Assembly (NCBI GenBank): GCA_017992695.1
Contig: JAGOOC010000029.1
Location: 1 to 36,409 of the forward strand
Direction: 5' to 3'
DNA length: 36,409 bases
DNA from: Bacteroides sp.
Lineage (GTDB): Bacteria; Bacteroidota; Bacteroidia; Bacteroidales; Bacteroidaceae
Positions within the stretch are counted from its first letter, which is position 1; the number at the start of each line of letters is the position of its first letter. The translations under genes were made by a program, and so were the position numbers. The notes beneath the pieces were generated by a model that was not told the DNA's origin, made no database searches, and worked only from the letters and a program-made list of their open reading frames with translations. This document shows, piece by piece, positions 8,633 to 16,427 of this stretch.

Positions 8633-9490
8633 ATGAGTTACAATTTGCTGAAAGGAAAGAGAGGTATTATCTTCGGTGCGCTTAACGAACAATCCATTGC
8701 TTGGAAAGTAGCAGAAAGAGCAGTAGAAGAGGGTGCAACGATCACACTATCAAATACGCCAATTGCTGTTCGCATGGGCGAAGTAGATGCCTTGGCTCAA
8801 AAGTTGAATTGCCAAGTTATCCCAGCCGACGCTACCAGTGTTGAAGATTTGGAGAACGTATTTAAAAGCTCCATGGAGATCTTGGGAGGACAGGTGGATT
8901 TCGTGCTCCACTCCATTGGTATGTCGCCTAACGTACGCAAGAAACGTACGTATGACGATCTTGATTATGATATGTTGGATAAAACATTGGATATTTCTGC
9001 TGTTTCTTTCCATAAAATGATTCAGGTGGCTAAAAAGTCAAATGCGATCGCTGAATATGGTTCAATCATGGCTTTAAGCTATGTGGCTGCACAGCGTACG
9101 TTTTTTGGTTATAACGATATGGCCGATGCTAAAGCTTTGCTCGAGTCTATCGCTCGGAGCTTCGGATATATCTATGGACGCGAACATAGTGTGCGCGTAA
9201 ATACGATTTCACAGTCGCCTACCATGACTACTGCCGGATCGGGAGTGAAGGGGATGGATAAGCTGTTTGACTTCGCTGACCGCATGGCACCACTTGGAAA
9301 TGCTTCGGCCGATGAGTGCGCCGATTATTGTATTGTGATGTTCTCTGACCTTACTCGTAAGGTAACTATGCAGAATCTTTATCACGATGGTGGCTTCTCA
9401 AGTGTAGGTATGAGCCTTCGTGCGATGGCTACGTATGAGAAAGGTCTGGAAGACTATATGGACGAAAACGGAAACATCATCTACGGATAA
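8633..9490 (+). CDS. fabI: Enoyl-[acyl-carrier-protein] reductase (NADH)
   Basis: Catalyses the last reduction in each round of type II fatty acid elongation. The short-chain dehydrogenase fold starts with IIFGALNEQSIAW, the FabI form of the nucleotide-binding loop. The active site pair is Tyr160 and Lys167 (GYNDMADAK, Y-x6-K), with Tyr150 upstream. ISQSPTMTTAGSG is the substrate-loop region, and HDGGFSSVGM closes the fold. The 285-aa length is slightly above the usual 260 because of the C-terminal tail (EDYMDENG). It is first in a plus-strand set followed after 9 bases by the gldB-like gene. Confidence 0.96.
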   Translation: MSYNLLKGKRGIIFGALNEQSIAWKVAERAVEEGATITLSNTPIAVRMGEVDALAQKLNCQVIPADATSVEDLENVFKSSMEILGGQVDFVLHSIGMSPNVRKKRTYDDLDYDMLDKTLDISAVSFHKMIQVAKKSNAIAEYGSIMALSYVAAQRTFFGYNDMADAKALLESIARSFGYIYGREHSVRVNTISQSPTMTTAGSGVKGMDKLFDFADRMAPLGNASADECADYCIVMFSDLTRKVTMQNLYHDGGFSSVGMSLRAMATYEKGLEDYMDENGNIIYG

Positions 9491-9499
9491 TTTATTCGA

Positions 9500-10507
9500 A
9501 TGAAAGAACTGAAACCTCTTTTTCTCCTTTTCATGTGTATGCTCTTCGTCTCCTGTTGGATGAGTACTGACAAGGGTGTAGAGCATCAGAAGGAAGAGGA
9601 CGTTTCAGTTCTTCGCTACGACAAGCTGTTGAACGAATATGTGCGTTCCAACAGCTTTTCTGCCTTGCAGAAAATGAACATGGAGTATCGGCAACCTACC
9701 AAAATATTGATTGAAGATGTACTCTCTATTGGTCAAGTGGGTGATGATACCATCTCACAGAAGCTGAAAACGTTTTATTCAGATACTACTTTGCTTCGGT
9801 TAATGAATGATGTGGATGAGCGTTTTCCGAATCTTGATCGCCTTGAAGAAGGGTTGACCAAAGGATTCAAGAAACTTATCAAAGAGGTACCAAGTATGCG
9901 GGTGCCTATTATCTATACGCAGGTTTCGGCACTCAATGAGTCTATCGTGCTTACTGATAGTTTATTGGGCATTAGTCTCGATAAGTATATGGGCGAGGAT
10001 TATCCGCTTTACAAACGATTCTATTACGATTACCAACGTCGCACCATGCGTCCGGATCGAATTCTTACGGATTGTTTTCTCTTTTATTTAATGGGGCAAT
10101 ACCCTTTCCCGTCTGAAGACAGGATTAGTCTGATCAATGTCATGCTGCACTACGGAAAAATCAATTACGTTGTTCAGCAAATACTTGGTAAACGTTCGGT
10201 TTACGAAGTGCTGGGTTATTCGAAAGCGGAACAACAATGGTGCAGTTCCAATGATAAACGTGTTTGGGAATACATGGTTAGCAATGGTCATCTTTATGCC
10301 AGCGACCCCATGCTCATACGACAATACATGAAGCCGTCTCCTGTTACTGTTTTCTTTGGCGAAGGTGCTCCTCCACTTATTGGTACGTGGCTCGGAGCGC
10401 GCATCATCTCCGAATACATGAAACATCACAAACAGGTTTCGTTGCAACAGTTGCTCGATATGACTGACTATAAATTAATACTCGAAGAGTCGAATTATTT
10501 AGATTAA
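9500..10507 (+). CDS. GldB-like lipoprotein
   Basis: Resembles the gliding-motility lipoprotein GldB family of Bacteroidota. The N-terminus has a lipoprotein signal (LFVSC, Cys19). The mature protein has no membrane segment and is helix-rich. The segment SLLGISLDKYMGEDYP (about residues 155-170) is characteristic of the family, which has a metallopeptidase-like architecture, but no HExxH motif is visible here. The length (335 aa) is normal. It lies 9 bases after fabI and 10 bases before the rsmI-like gene. Bacteroides does not glide, so a motility role is unlikely. The function in non-gliding species is unknown; an envelope role is inference from the signal and neighbours. Confidence 0.75.
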   Translation: MKELKPLFLLFMCMLFVSCWMSTDKGVEHQKEEDVSVLRYDKLLNEYVRSNSFSALQKMNMEYRQPTKILIEDVLSIGQVGDDTISQKLKTFYSDTTLLRLMNDVDERFPNLDRLEEGLTKGFKKLIKEVPSMRVPIIYTQVSALNESIVLTDSLLGISLDKYMGEDYPLYKRFYYDYQRRTMRPDRILTDCFLFYLMGQYPFPSEDRISLINVMLHYGKINYVVQQILGKRSVYEVLGYSKAEQQWCSSNDKRVWEYMVSNGHLYASDPMLIRQYMKPSPVTVFFGEGAPPLIGTWLGARIISEYMKHHKQVSLQQLLDMTDYKLILEESNYLD

Positions 10508-10517
10508 TACATTCAAC

Positions 10518-11222
10518 GTGGAAACAGCCCTATACCTCATTCCTGTAACGCTTGGCGATACAACGATAGAGTCAGTCCTGCCTTCTTATAATAAAGAAGT
10601 TGTTCTGGCTATCCGACATTTTATTGTCGAAGATATTCGTTCGGCTCGTCGCTTTCTTAAAAAAGTAGATCGTGAGATTGATATTGACACTCTTACGTTT
10701 TATCCACTCAATAAACATACTTCGCCCGAAGAAATATCCGGGTATTTGACACCCTTGCTAAATGGAGAGTCGATGGGAGTGCTTTCAGAAGCCGGTTGTC
10801 CGGCTGTGGCCGATCCGGGTGCAGATGTTGTAGCTATTGCTCAGCGTAAAGACCTGAAGGTTGTTCCGTTGGTTGGCCCTTCGTCCATTATTCTCTCGGT
10901 CATGGGGTCGGGGTTCAATGGTCAAAGCTTTGCTTTCCACGGCTACCTCCCTATTGAACCGACCGACCGTGCCAAGCGATTAAAGATACTCGAACAGCGT
11001 GTCTATGCCGAGCATCAAACGCAGCTGTTTATAGAAACACCTTATCGCAACAATAAGATGGTTGATGACATTCTCCTAAATTGTCGACCACAAACGAAAC
11101 TTTGCATTGCCGCCAATATAACTTGTGAGGGCGAGTATATTAAAACTCGCACGGTAAAGGAGTGGCAGGGAAAAGTTCCCGACCTATCTAAGATACCTTG
11201 TATCTTTCTCTTATATCAATAA
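10518..11222 (+). CDS. RsmI-like SAM-dependent methyltransferase (tetrapyrrole methylase fold)
   Basis: Related to RsmI, which 2'-O-methylates C1402 of 16S rRNA. The family signature SEAGCPAVADPGADVV (about residues 92-107), the VVPLVGPSSI loop and the FHGYLP segment match RsmI. The start is a GTG, 10 bases after the previous stop. At 234 aa it is shorter than typical RsmI (about 280 aa), and the N-terminus lacks the usual GNLxD opening (YLIPVTLGDT instead). This shorter form may therefore be a paralogue with another target. The 3' end overlaps the convergent membrane-Nudix gene by 35 bases. Confidence 0.8.
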   Translation: METALYLIPVTLGDTTIESVLPSYNKEVVLAIRHFIVEDIRSARRFLKKVDREIDIDTLTFYPLNKHTSPEEISGYLTPLLNGESMGVLSEAGCPAVADPGADVVAIAQRKDLKVVPLVGPSSIILSVMGSGFNGQSFAFHGYLPIEPTDRAKRLKILEQRVYAEHQTQLFIETPYRNNKMVDDILLNCRPQTKLCIAANITCEGEYIKTRTVKEWQGKVPDLSKIPCIFLLYQ

Positions 11223-12309
11223 TCGATTTTAAATGTTCGTACTCTTTCTCAAAGCACTCGCCGAAGAAATTTCTGTTTAAGTTCTGCTCTATCTGTTGAA
11301 ATCCCCATAGTTTTCCTTCTTTAAAATGAGGAGAACACAAGATGGAATCATCATCTATTTCAAGCAGAAAGAGGTAAACAAGCCGATTGGTTAACTTATT
11401 CTCAAAGTGATAAAAGGCGTTGAATGTTGGGTGTAGTCCTTCTACATCCGGGAAGGTCTGTTTCACTACACGTTTTACTGCGCTAGCAAGGGTTTCGTTA
11501 AAGTGAAGGTAGCACTCCATCGGATAGTCTACCCTGTCTCGGTCCAAAGAGCATTTTTTGGAACGGTTGCAGAGAAAAACCCTTCCTTTTACAGAAATGG
11601 CTATTCGAATCACCGGGTTGATATAGGTGTTCTTGTAGCTTAATGCTTCGACGGCCAAACTTTTCCCAATTACGTTTCCTTTGGTATCAACAACCGGAAC
11701 ATATTCCACATGCGACATTAATTTATTAAAATAGCGAATGCCAATCTGATTTAAGATAATGGCCAAAATAAATACAGTCGGAGGTAGGTATTTGTAGAAA
11801 ATCGCTGTCGCCTCTTTAGTTAGCTGCCCCTCACTATATAAAATACCTATGCTAATCACAATAAAGTGTATGACACCCAATATCAATGCAAATCGTGCTG
11901 CTACAATCGACGACTCGGCTCCTTGGGTGAAAAAGCGACGGGTGCACGAGGTTTTCTTTGTTATGAAATAGTTGATAAAACGGCGCTTATGTTGAAAGAG
12001 TATCATCATAGGAATAAAGATACTCACCTCCAGGGTTAATGGTAACGCTCGTGGAGGAATATAGCTCCCAGAAATAAATGTAGCCAAAGTTAATAATGTC
12101 AATATCACTGTTGAAAGGTAGAGAATGAAATTGGGGATTTTAATAGGTTGATAACTTACGTTGTAAATAGAGTATACAACGCCAACAATTGTACCAATAT
12201 AAATCGCTACGTCTTGCGTTATAAATTCACTTAATAAGATAGCAATAATAACAGGGATAAAACCCAATGACATATTAAATGAAGAAGATAGCACTCCTTT
12301 AGATTTCAT
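11188..12309 (-). CDS. Polytopic membrane protein with degenerate Nudix-like C-terminal domain
   Basis: Function unknown. About six hydrophobic helices are visible (near residues 13-30, 34-50, 60-80, 92-105, 140-158 and 175-193), then a soluble tail. The tail (about 230-345) has the strand order of a Nudix fold (VIRIAISVKGRVFLCNRS) and a box-like helix ETLASAVKRVVKQTF. Aligned to GX5EX7REUXEEXGU, Glu272 and Arg280 are kept, but all three metal-binding Glu positions are Val281, Gln284 and Thr285, so hydrolase activity is doubtful. Sensing of a nucleotide-like ligand is a guess. I choose ATG 12309; an in-frame ATG at 12360 would add 17 residues and cut the gap to lipA to 24 bases. It follows lipA, probably in one unit. 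Confidence 0.65.
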   Translation of the reverse strand: MKSKGVLSSSFNMSLGFIPVIIAILLSEFITQDVAIYIGTIVGVVYSIYNVSYQPIKIPNFILYLSTVILTLLTLATFISGSYIPPRALPLTLEVSIFIPMMILFQHKRRFINYFITKKTSCTRRFFTQGAESSIVAARFALILGVIHFIVISIGILYSEGQLTKEATAIFYKYLPPTVFILAIILNQIGIRYFNKLMSHVEYVPVVDTKGNVIGKSLAVEALSYKNTYINPVIRIAISVKGRVFLCNRSKKCSLDRDRVDYPMECYLHFNETLASAVKRVVKQTFPDVEGLHPTFNAFYHFENKLTNRLVYLFLLEIDDDSILCSPHFKEGKLWGFQQIEQNLNRNFFGECFEKEYEHLKSIIDIRERYKVS

Positions 12310-12384
12310 ATTCAATTCTATTGTATTTTGTCTGTTTCTAATAAACAAAACAAAGTTCATTTTGGTTTTGAATACTCAGTCTTT

Positions 12385-13236
12385 TTATTTAAACGTTTGT
12401 TTGTCAGCGTGATAGGATGATCGAACCAACGGTCCACTTTCAACATGCATAAAGCCTTTCTCTAAAGCCGTTTGCCGATAATTGTCGAACTGTTCGGGGG
12501 TAATATAAGCGATAACAGGGTAATGGCGATGAGTCGGTTGTAGGTATTGTCCGATCGTTAACGTTTTACAACCTACCTGGCGTAAATCATCCATCAATGC
12601 TTCCACTTCGGCTATTGTCTCGCCCAATCCCACCATGATTCCACTTTTAGCTACTATGCCACTTTGAGCAATACGGGCGATAACGCTTAGACTTGTCTCA
12701 TAATGAGCTGCACTGCGTATAATGGGGCTGATGCGACGTACCGTTTCCATGTTGTGTGATATGATTTCCGGTTTGGATTGAATGATCTGATCGATCAATG
12801 CCGGCTCTCCTTGAAAGTCGGGGATTAACACCTCCACGGTTGTTTGGGGATTGATGCGCTTCACTTCTGCGATGGTGCGCGCCCAATGTCCGGCACCCAA
12901 GTCGGGCAGATCATCCCTGTCTACCGACGTGATTACGGCATGAGATAGCTTCATCAGTGCAATGGATTCGGCTACATGTGTAGGCTCGTTCTCATCCAAG
13001 GGCAACGGCCGCCCCGTTTTAGTGTTACAGAACTTACAGCTACGAGTGCATACTTCACCGGCTATCATAAACGTGGCTGTTCCTCGTCCCCAGCATTCGC
13101 TGCGATTGGGGCATAGCCCACTGCTGCATATCGTATGCAGGCAGTGAGACTCGACAATACGCTTTGTTTCGGTGTATCGCTCATTGGCACCAATACGTAT
13201 CTTCAGCCACTCGGGCTTGCGCACTCTATCGACCAT
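12385..13236 (-). CDS. lipA: Lipoyl synthase
   Basis: Radical SAM enzyme that inserts two sulfurs into protein-bound octanoyl groups to make lipoate for 2-oxoacid dehydrogenases and glycine cleavage. The auxiliary cluster cysteines are Cys37, Cys42 and Cys48 (CSSGLCPNRSEC). The radical SAM cluster is Cys63, Cys67 and Cys70 (CTRSCKFC). The conserved C-terminal RSSYHA (from residue 272) carries the serine that ligates the auxiliary cluster. The length of 283 aa is normal. The start overlaps the end of the upstream peptidase gene by 11 bases, so the two are probably translated from one mRNA. Confidence 0.96.
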   Translation of the reverse strand: MVDRVRKPEWLKIRIGANERYTETKRIVESHCLHTICSSGLCPNRSECWGRGTATFMIAGEVCTRSCKFCNTKTGRPLPLDENEPTHVAESIALMKLSHAVITSVDRDDLPDLGAGHWARTIAEVKRINPQTTVEVLIPDFQGEPALIDQIIQSKPEIISHNMETVRRISPIIRSAAHYETSLSVIARIAQSGIVAKSGIMVGLGETIAEVEALMDDLRQVGCKTLTIGQYLQPTHRHYPVIAYITPEQFDNYRQTALEKGFMHVESGPLVRSSYHADKQTFK

Positions 13237-15445
13237 TAAGGTGTGAATTGAAGAAGTTAGTTAATTTCGTGTACAAATGCTGACGCGTATTTCCGCCATA
13301 GATACCGTGGTTACGGTTGGTGTAGATCTGCATGTCGAATTGTTTTCCCAATTGTACCAAGTGCTCGGCATACTCGGTGACATTTTGAAAGTGTACATTA
13401 TCGTCGGCCATGCCGTGTACTAAGAGTAGGTTACCTTCTAATTTGTCGGCCCGTGTAAATGCAGAAGTAGCCTTATAGCCTTCAGTGTTCTCTTTTGGAG
13501 TACGCATAAAACGTTCGGTATAAATAGTGTCATAGAATCTGAAGTCGGTCGGTGCCGCTACAGCCACACCGGCTTTGAACACAGGTGTACCTTCGCTCAT
13601 GCTCATTAGGGTTGTATATCCACCATAGCTCCATCCCCAAATGCCGATGCGGGTTTTGTCTACGTAGGGTAAGCTGCCTAGGTGTTGAGCGGCATAGACT
13701 TGGTCTTTTGCTTCTTTTACCCCTAAATTGAGGTAGGTCGATTTTTGGAACTCACTTCCTCGTCCACCGGTGCCCCTTCCGTCAACACAAACAACGATGT
13801 AGTCCTGGCTTGCCATGTACGTTTCCCATGTGATGCCAAAACGGTCGACTACCTCTTGTGATCCGGGACCACTATATTGGTACATCAATACCGGATATTT
13901 CTTAGAGGAAGAGAACGCAGTTGGCTTCATCATCCATCCGTTCAGTTCTATCCCATCCGGTGTTTTGAACGTGAAGAACTCCTTCTGCGGTATGCCCATT
14001 CCAGCTAAGGTTTGTTTCAGTTCATCGTTTGTTACCAGCGTTTGCAATACCTTTCCCGTATTGTCATTGAGCGTAATCAGTGTCGGTGTGTTCAAGTTCG
14101 AATACGTATTGATGTAGTATTTCATCGTTGGACTGAATAGCGCCTTATTTGTTCCTACCTGCTGAGAAAGTTTGATTCTTTTCCCCTTGCGGTCTGTTTT
14201 ATAAATAGCTTCACGCATTGGGCTCTCCTCGTTGCTAGTGTAGTAAAATGCATCTTCGGTAGCATTATATCCCAAGAATTGCTTCACTTCAAAGCTTCCG
14301 CTTGTCACCTTTTTTACCAGATTTCCATTCATGCTGTACCAGTATAAATGCGGATATCCGTCTTTGTCACTGATGTAGCTGAAGTTATCGGGGTAGAATC
14401 GGATATTATCCAAAACGTTTTCGTTAATGTAATAGGGGCTTTCGTCACGCAGTGCCAGTTTGCTGACTGTCGATCGAGGGTCGGCAAAATACATGTCGAA
14501 GCGATTCTGATGACGGTTGAGCGTCAAAATAGCAAGTTTGTTGGGGTCATTGGTGAAACGAATGCGAGGGATGTATCCATCGCCATCAACGGGTACTTTG
14601 ATAGTGCGTGTTACTTTTGATTTAATGTCAAATGTACGCACCTCTACCTTTGAGTTCGAATAACCTGCTTTGGGGTATTTATACGTGTACTCTCCCGGAT
14701 AGTCTTGTAAAGCATCTATGCGTGGTGCTTCACCTGCAAAGAGAGGAAAACTGTACGAGGGTACTTCGGATTCGTCAAAGCGAACAAAGGCAAGCATGGT
14801 GTTATCGGCGCTAAACTCTAACGCACGGTTGTAACCAAATTCCTCTTCATATACCCAATCGGGTATTCCATTGATAATGGCATTCTGTTTACCGTCTTCG
14901 GTTACTTGACTTTCGCTGCTGCCATAGAGCAGTTTGACCAGAAAAATATTGTTGTCGCGTACGAAAGCAACTAAGTTGCCATCAGGCGAAAATACAGGCA
15001 CCTGCTGAGGACCTCCATCCGACAAGCGCTCGAGGATGTTGTTTGACATTGCTCCCGCCTCATTGCGTTTGAGAGGGTACAGATAGTGCACAGCCTTATA
15101 AGAATGACGATAAATGGGCGTCGTCTCAGTCGCAATGAGCAGTTTGCTGCCATCGGGTGAGAATTGATAGCTGTCAAAATGCTTCAGATTACACTCACGC
15201 GCCTTTGTTACATCAAAGAGGACCTCTACTGGCTTTCCCGTTTTAAACGCATATTTTGTTATCTGTGTTCCTTCAGCGTTCATTTGCGTATAATGCTCTC
15301 CATCGGCCATCGGCACTACATTGCGAATACCTTGCGGACGAAACCGACCGGATACTATGTCTTTTAGTTCGAGTGTTTGCTTCGCTTGTGCCATAGCCAT
15401 CAAGCAAGCCATAAAGAGTACCAACATCAGTGTTATCTTTCTCAT
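13226..15445 (-). CDS. Dipeptidyl peptidase IV-family serine peptidase (S9B)
   Basis: Exported peptidase that removes dipeptides, often X-Pro, or tripeptides from N-termini. A signal peptide ends near residue 20. Residues about 40-480 form the beta-propeller, with the substrate N-terminus anchor DWVYEEEFGYN (Glu200-Glu202). The alpha/beta hydrolase domain follows, with Ser606 (GWSYGG), Asp681 or Asp682 (MADDNVHF) and His713 (NRNHGI). The 739-aa length fits DPP-IV and prolyl tripeptidyl peptidase. A TAnnTTTG box lies 38 bases upstream. Choosing between DPP-IV and prolyl tripeptidyl peptidase specificity needs assay data. Confidence 0.92.
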   Translation of the reverse strand: MRKITLMLVLFMACLMAMAQAKQTLELKDIVSGRFRPQGIRNVVPMADGEHYTQMNAEGTQITKYAFKTGKPVEVLFDVTKARECNLKHFDSYQFSPDGSKLLIATETTPIYRHSYKAVHYLYPLKRNEAGAMSNNILERLSDGGPQQVPVFSPDGNLVAFVRDNNIFLVKLLYGSSESQVTEDGKQNAIINGIPDWVYEEEFGYNRALEFSADNTMLAFVRFDESEVPSYSFPLFAGEAPRIDALQDYPGEYTYKYPKAGYSNSKVEVRTFDIKSKVTRTIKVPVDGDGYIPRIRFTNDPNKLAILTLNRHQNRFDMYFADPRSTVSKLALRDESPYYINENVLDNIRFYPDNFSYISDKDGYPHLYWYSMNGNLVKKVTSGSFEVKQFLGYNATEDAFYYTSNEESPMREAIYKTDRKGKRIKLSQQVGTNKALFSPTMKYYINTYSNLNTPTLITLNDNTGKVLQTLVTNDELKQTLAGMGIPQKEFFTFKTPDGIELNGWMMKPTAFSSSKKYPVLMYQYSGPGSQEVVDRFGITWETYMASQDYIVVCVDGRGTGGRGSEFQKSTYLNLGVKEAKDQVYAAQHLGSLPYVDKTRIGIWGWSYGGYTTLMSMSEGTPVFKAGVAVAAPTDFRFYDTIYTERFMRTPKENTEGYKATSAFTRADKLEGNLLLVHGMADDNVHFQNVTEYAEHLVQLGKQFDMQIYTNRNHGIYGGNTRQHLYTKLTNFFNSHLNGR

Positions 15446-15483
15446 AATTCGTCCTTTGAGTTTTTAGTTTTCGGGTTGAAGCG

Positions 15484-15491
15484 CAAAGTTA
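15484..15491 (-). promoter_or_regulatory. -7 box for the DPP-IV-like/lipA unit
   Basis: TAACTTTG on the minus strand, 38 bases before the peptidase ATG, is a perfect TAnnTTTG. The rest of the 281-base gap to the next gene (15446-15726) shows only a one-mismatch -7-like TAGATTTA at 15685-15692 for the plus-strand gene. Confidence 0.5.
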
Positions 15492-15710
15492 ACAATAAAG
15501 TAAGAGACGAACAAGGGAGAGTGTTATTTTCTGCCATTCGCACCTTATACTTCCTATTTCGTTGTTAGTCTTAAATATTGTTAATCACCCATTCGTTTGT
15601 GGTTGTTTCTTGTTATTATATAATCAGCCTAGAATCGTTTCCAGATTTCATGTTGATGCTGGCTTGATTATCGATGTGAAAACATAGATTTATGAATAGT
15701 ACCATAATGT

Positions 15711-15718
15711 AGAAGGAG
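15711..15718 (+). promoter_or_regulatory. Strong Shine-Dalgarno site of the small membrane protein gene
   Basis: AGAAGGAG stands 8 bases before the ATG at 15727. Strong Shine-Dalgarno sites are rare in Bacteroidota. The identical octamer precedes the next gene at 16055-16062. Confidence 0.55.
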
Positions 15719-15726
15719 AAAAAGAG

Positions 15727-16029
15727 ATGAATTCGAAAAGAAAAGATTTGTTGTATGCCACCTTTTTTTTGATAGCTGTTGTGCTCACATTTATACTGGG
15801 AGAACTTGATGCGTTTTTTCTGACATCATGGCGTGATCTTATACCGAGCATCTTGGCGCTGTTTATTGTGGCTGATTTTCTGAGAAGTTCGGTTATGCGT
15901 ATTCGCCGGATGTCATCTGAGAAAGAGGGAGTGAGTTGGTCTACCTGCATTGCTCTTTTTATTTTCAGTCTACTTTTCTTCGGTGATCTGTTTTTTATAG
16001 GAAATTTTATCTTTGCACAATTTAGATAA
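15727..16029 (+). CDS. Small membrane protein of unknown function
   Basis: I do not recognise this family. The 100-aa protein has three hydrophobic stretches, at about residues 8-24, 36-53 and 75-97. A basic loop (MRIRRMSSEKEG) lies between the second and third, so the loop is probably cytoplasmic. No cleavable signal or catalytic motif is seen. The start is supported by a strong AGAAGGAG site. Its last codons contain a perfect -7 box that may drive the next gene. The pairing with a downstream ribbon-helix-helix gene, 42 bases away, suggests a two-gene unit. Confidence 0.65.
   Translation: MNSKRKDLLYATFFLIAVVLTFILGELDAFFLTSWRDLIPSILALFIVADFLRSSVMRIRRMSSEKEGVSWSTCIALFIFSLLFFGDLFFIGNFIFAQFR
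16008..16015 (+). promoter_or_regulatory. Possible internal promoter for the RHH gene
   Basis: TATCTTTG, identical to the fabI -7 box, lies within the last codons of the small membrane protein gene, 56 bases before the RHH ATG. A -33 TTTG is not clear. It could allow separate expression of the DNA-binding protein. Confidence 0.4.
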
Positions 16030-16054
16030 AAGTAAGTTATTGAATACGTTGACA

Positions 16055-16062
16055 AGAAGGAG
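16055..16062 (+). promoter_or_regulatory. Strong Shine-Dalgarno site of the RHH gene
   Basis: AGAAGGAG, the same octamer as at 15711-15718, stands 9 bases before the ATG at 16072 and fixes the start. Confidence 0.55.
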
Positions 16063-16071
16063 TGTAAAGCT

Positions 16072-16287
16072 ATGGGTAAAAAAGAATCTTCAACAAAAAG
16101 CTTCGTTCTGCGAGTTGATCCCGAGACGATGGATGCTATTGAGAAATGGGCAGCCGAAGAGTTTCGTAGTATCAATGGTCAGCTCCAATGGATGATAGAC
16201 GAATCACTGAGAAAGAATGACCGATTAATGAAGTCAAGAAACGTTAAGTCGGAAACAGAGTCAAAAGACGCAAACGAAACCCAATAG
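16072..16287 (+). CDS. Arc-type ribbon-helix-helix DNA-binding protein
   Basis: A 71-aa protein with the Arc/MetJ-like fold. KSFVLRVDPE is the beta-strand that would enter the DNA major groove, TMDAIEKWAAEE is helix A, and SINGQLQWMIDESLRKNDR is helix B with the usual (S/T)xNxxL turn. The last 20 residues are charged and probably disordered. It would bind DNA as a dimer, most likely as a local repressor. No toxin gene is adjacent, so an antitoxin role is not supported. It follows the small membrane protein gene and ends 80 bases before a bidirectional terminator. Confidence 0.75.
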   Translation: MGKKESSTKSFVLRVDPETMDAIEKWAAEEFRSINGQLQWMIDESLRKNDRLMKSRNVKSETESKDANETQ

Positions 16288-16367
16288 ACTGGCTCTAGGG
16301 TTTGTTTGCCCCATTGAGTTATTTGCTTAACCTCGTTAAAGTGTATGCAACCCGATACTAAAAAAGA

Positions 16368-16401
16368 AGAGCTCCAACACGGATAAAGGTGTTGGAGCTC
16401 T
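16368..16401. terminator. Strong bidirectional terminator
   Basis: AGAGCTCCAACAC (16368-16380) and GTGTTGGAGCTCT (16389-16401) form a perfect 13-bp stem with an 8-base loop. T-rich tails follow on both strands (CTTTATTT on plus, TCTTTTTT on minus). It serves the convergent RHH (+) and ompA-family (-) genes. Confidence 0.88.
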
Positions 16402-16427
16402 CTTTATTTAGACACTAGTAATGTGGT

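Noticed and set aside
15446-15726. Hidden gene or small RNA in the 281-base gap
   Set aside because: No frame with a start and plausible composition and no clear hairpin-terminator pair was seen. Only a promoter box for the peptidase gene and the leader of the small membrane protein gene are supported.
16072-16287. Toxin-antitoxin system built on the RHH gene
   Set aside because: No toxin-like gene (RelE, MazF, Fic, PIN or HipA type) is adjacent. The neighbour is a membrane protein with three helices.
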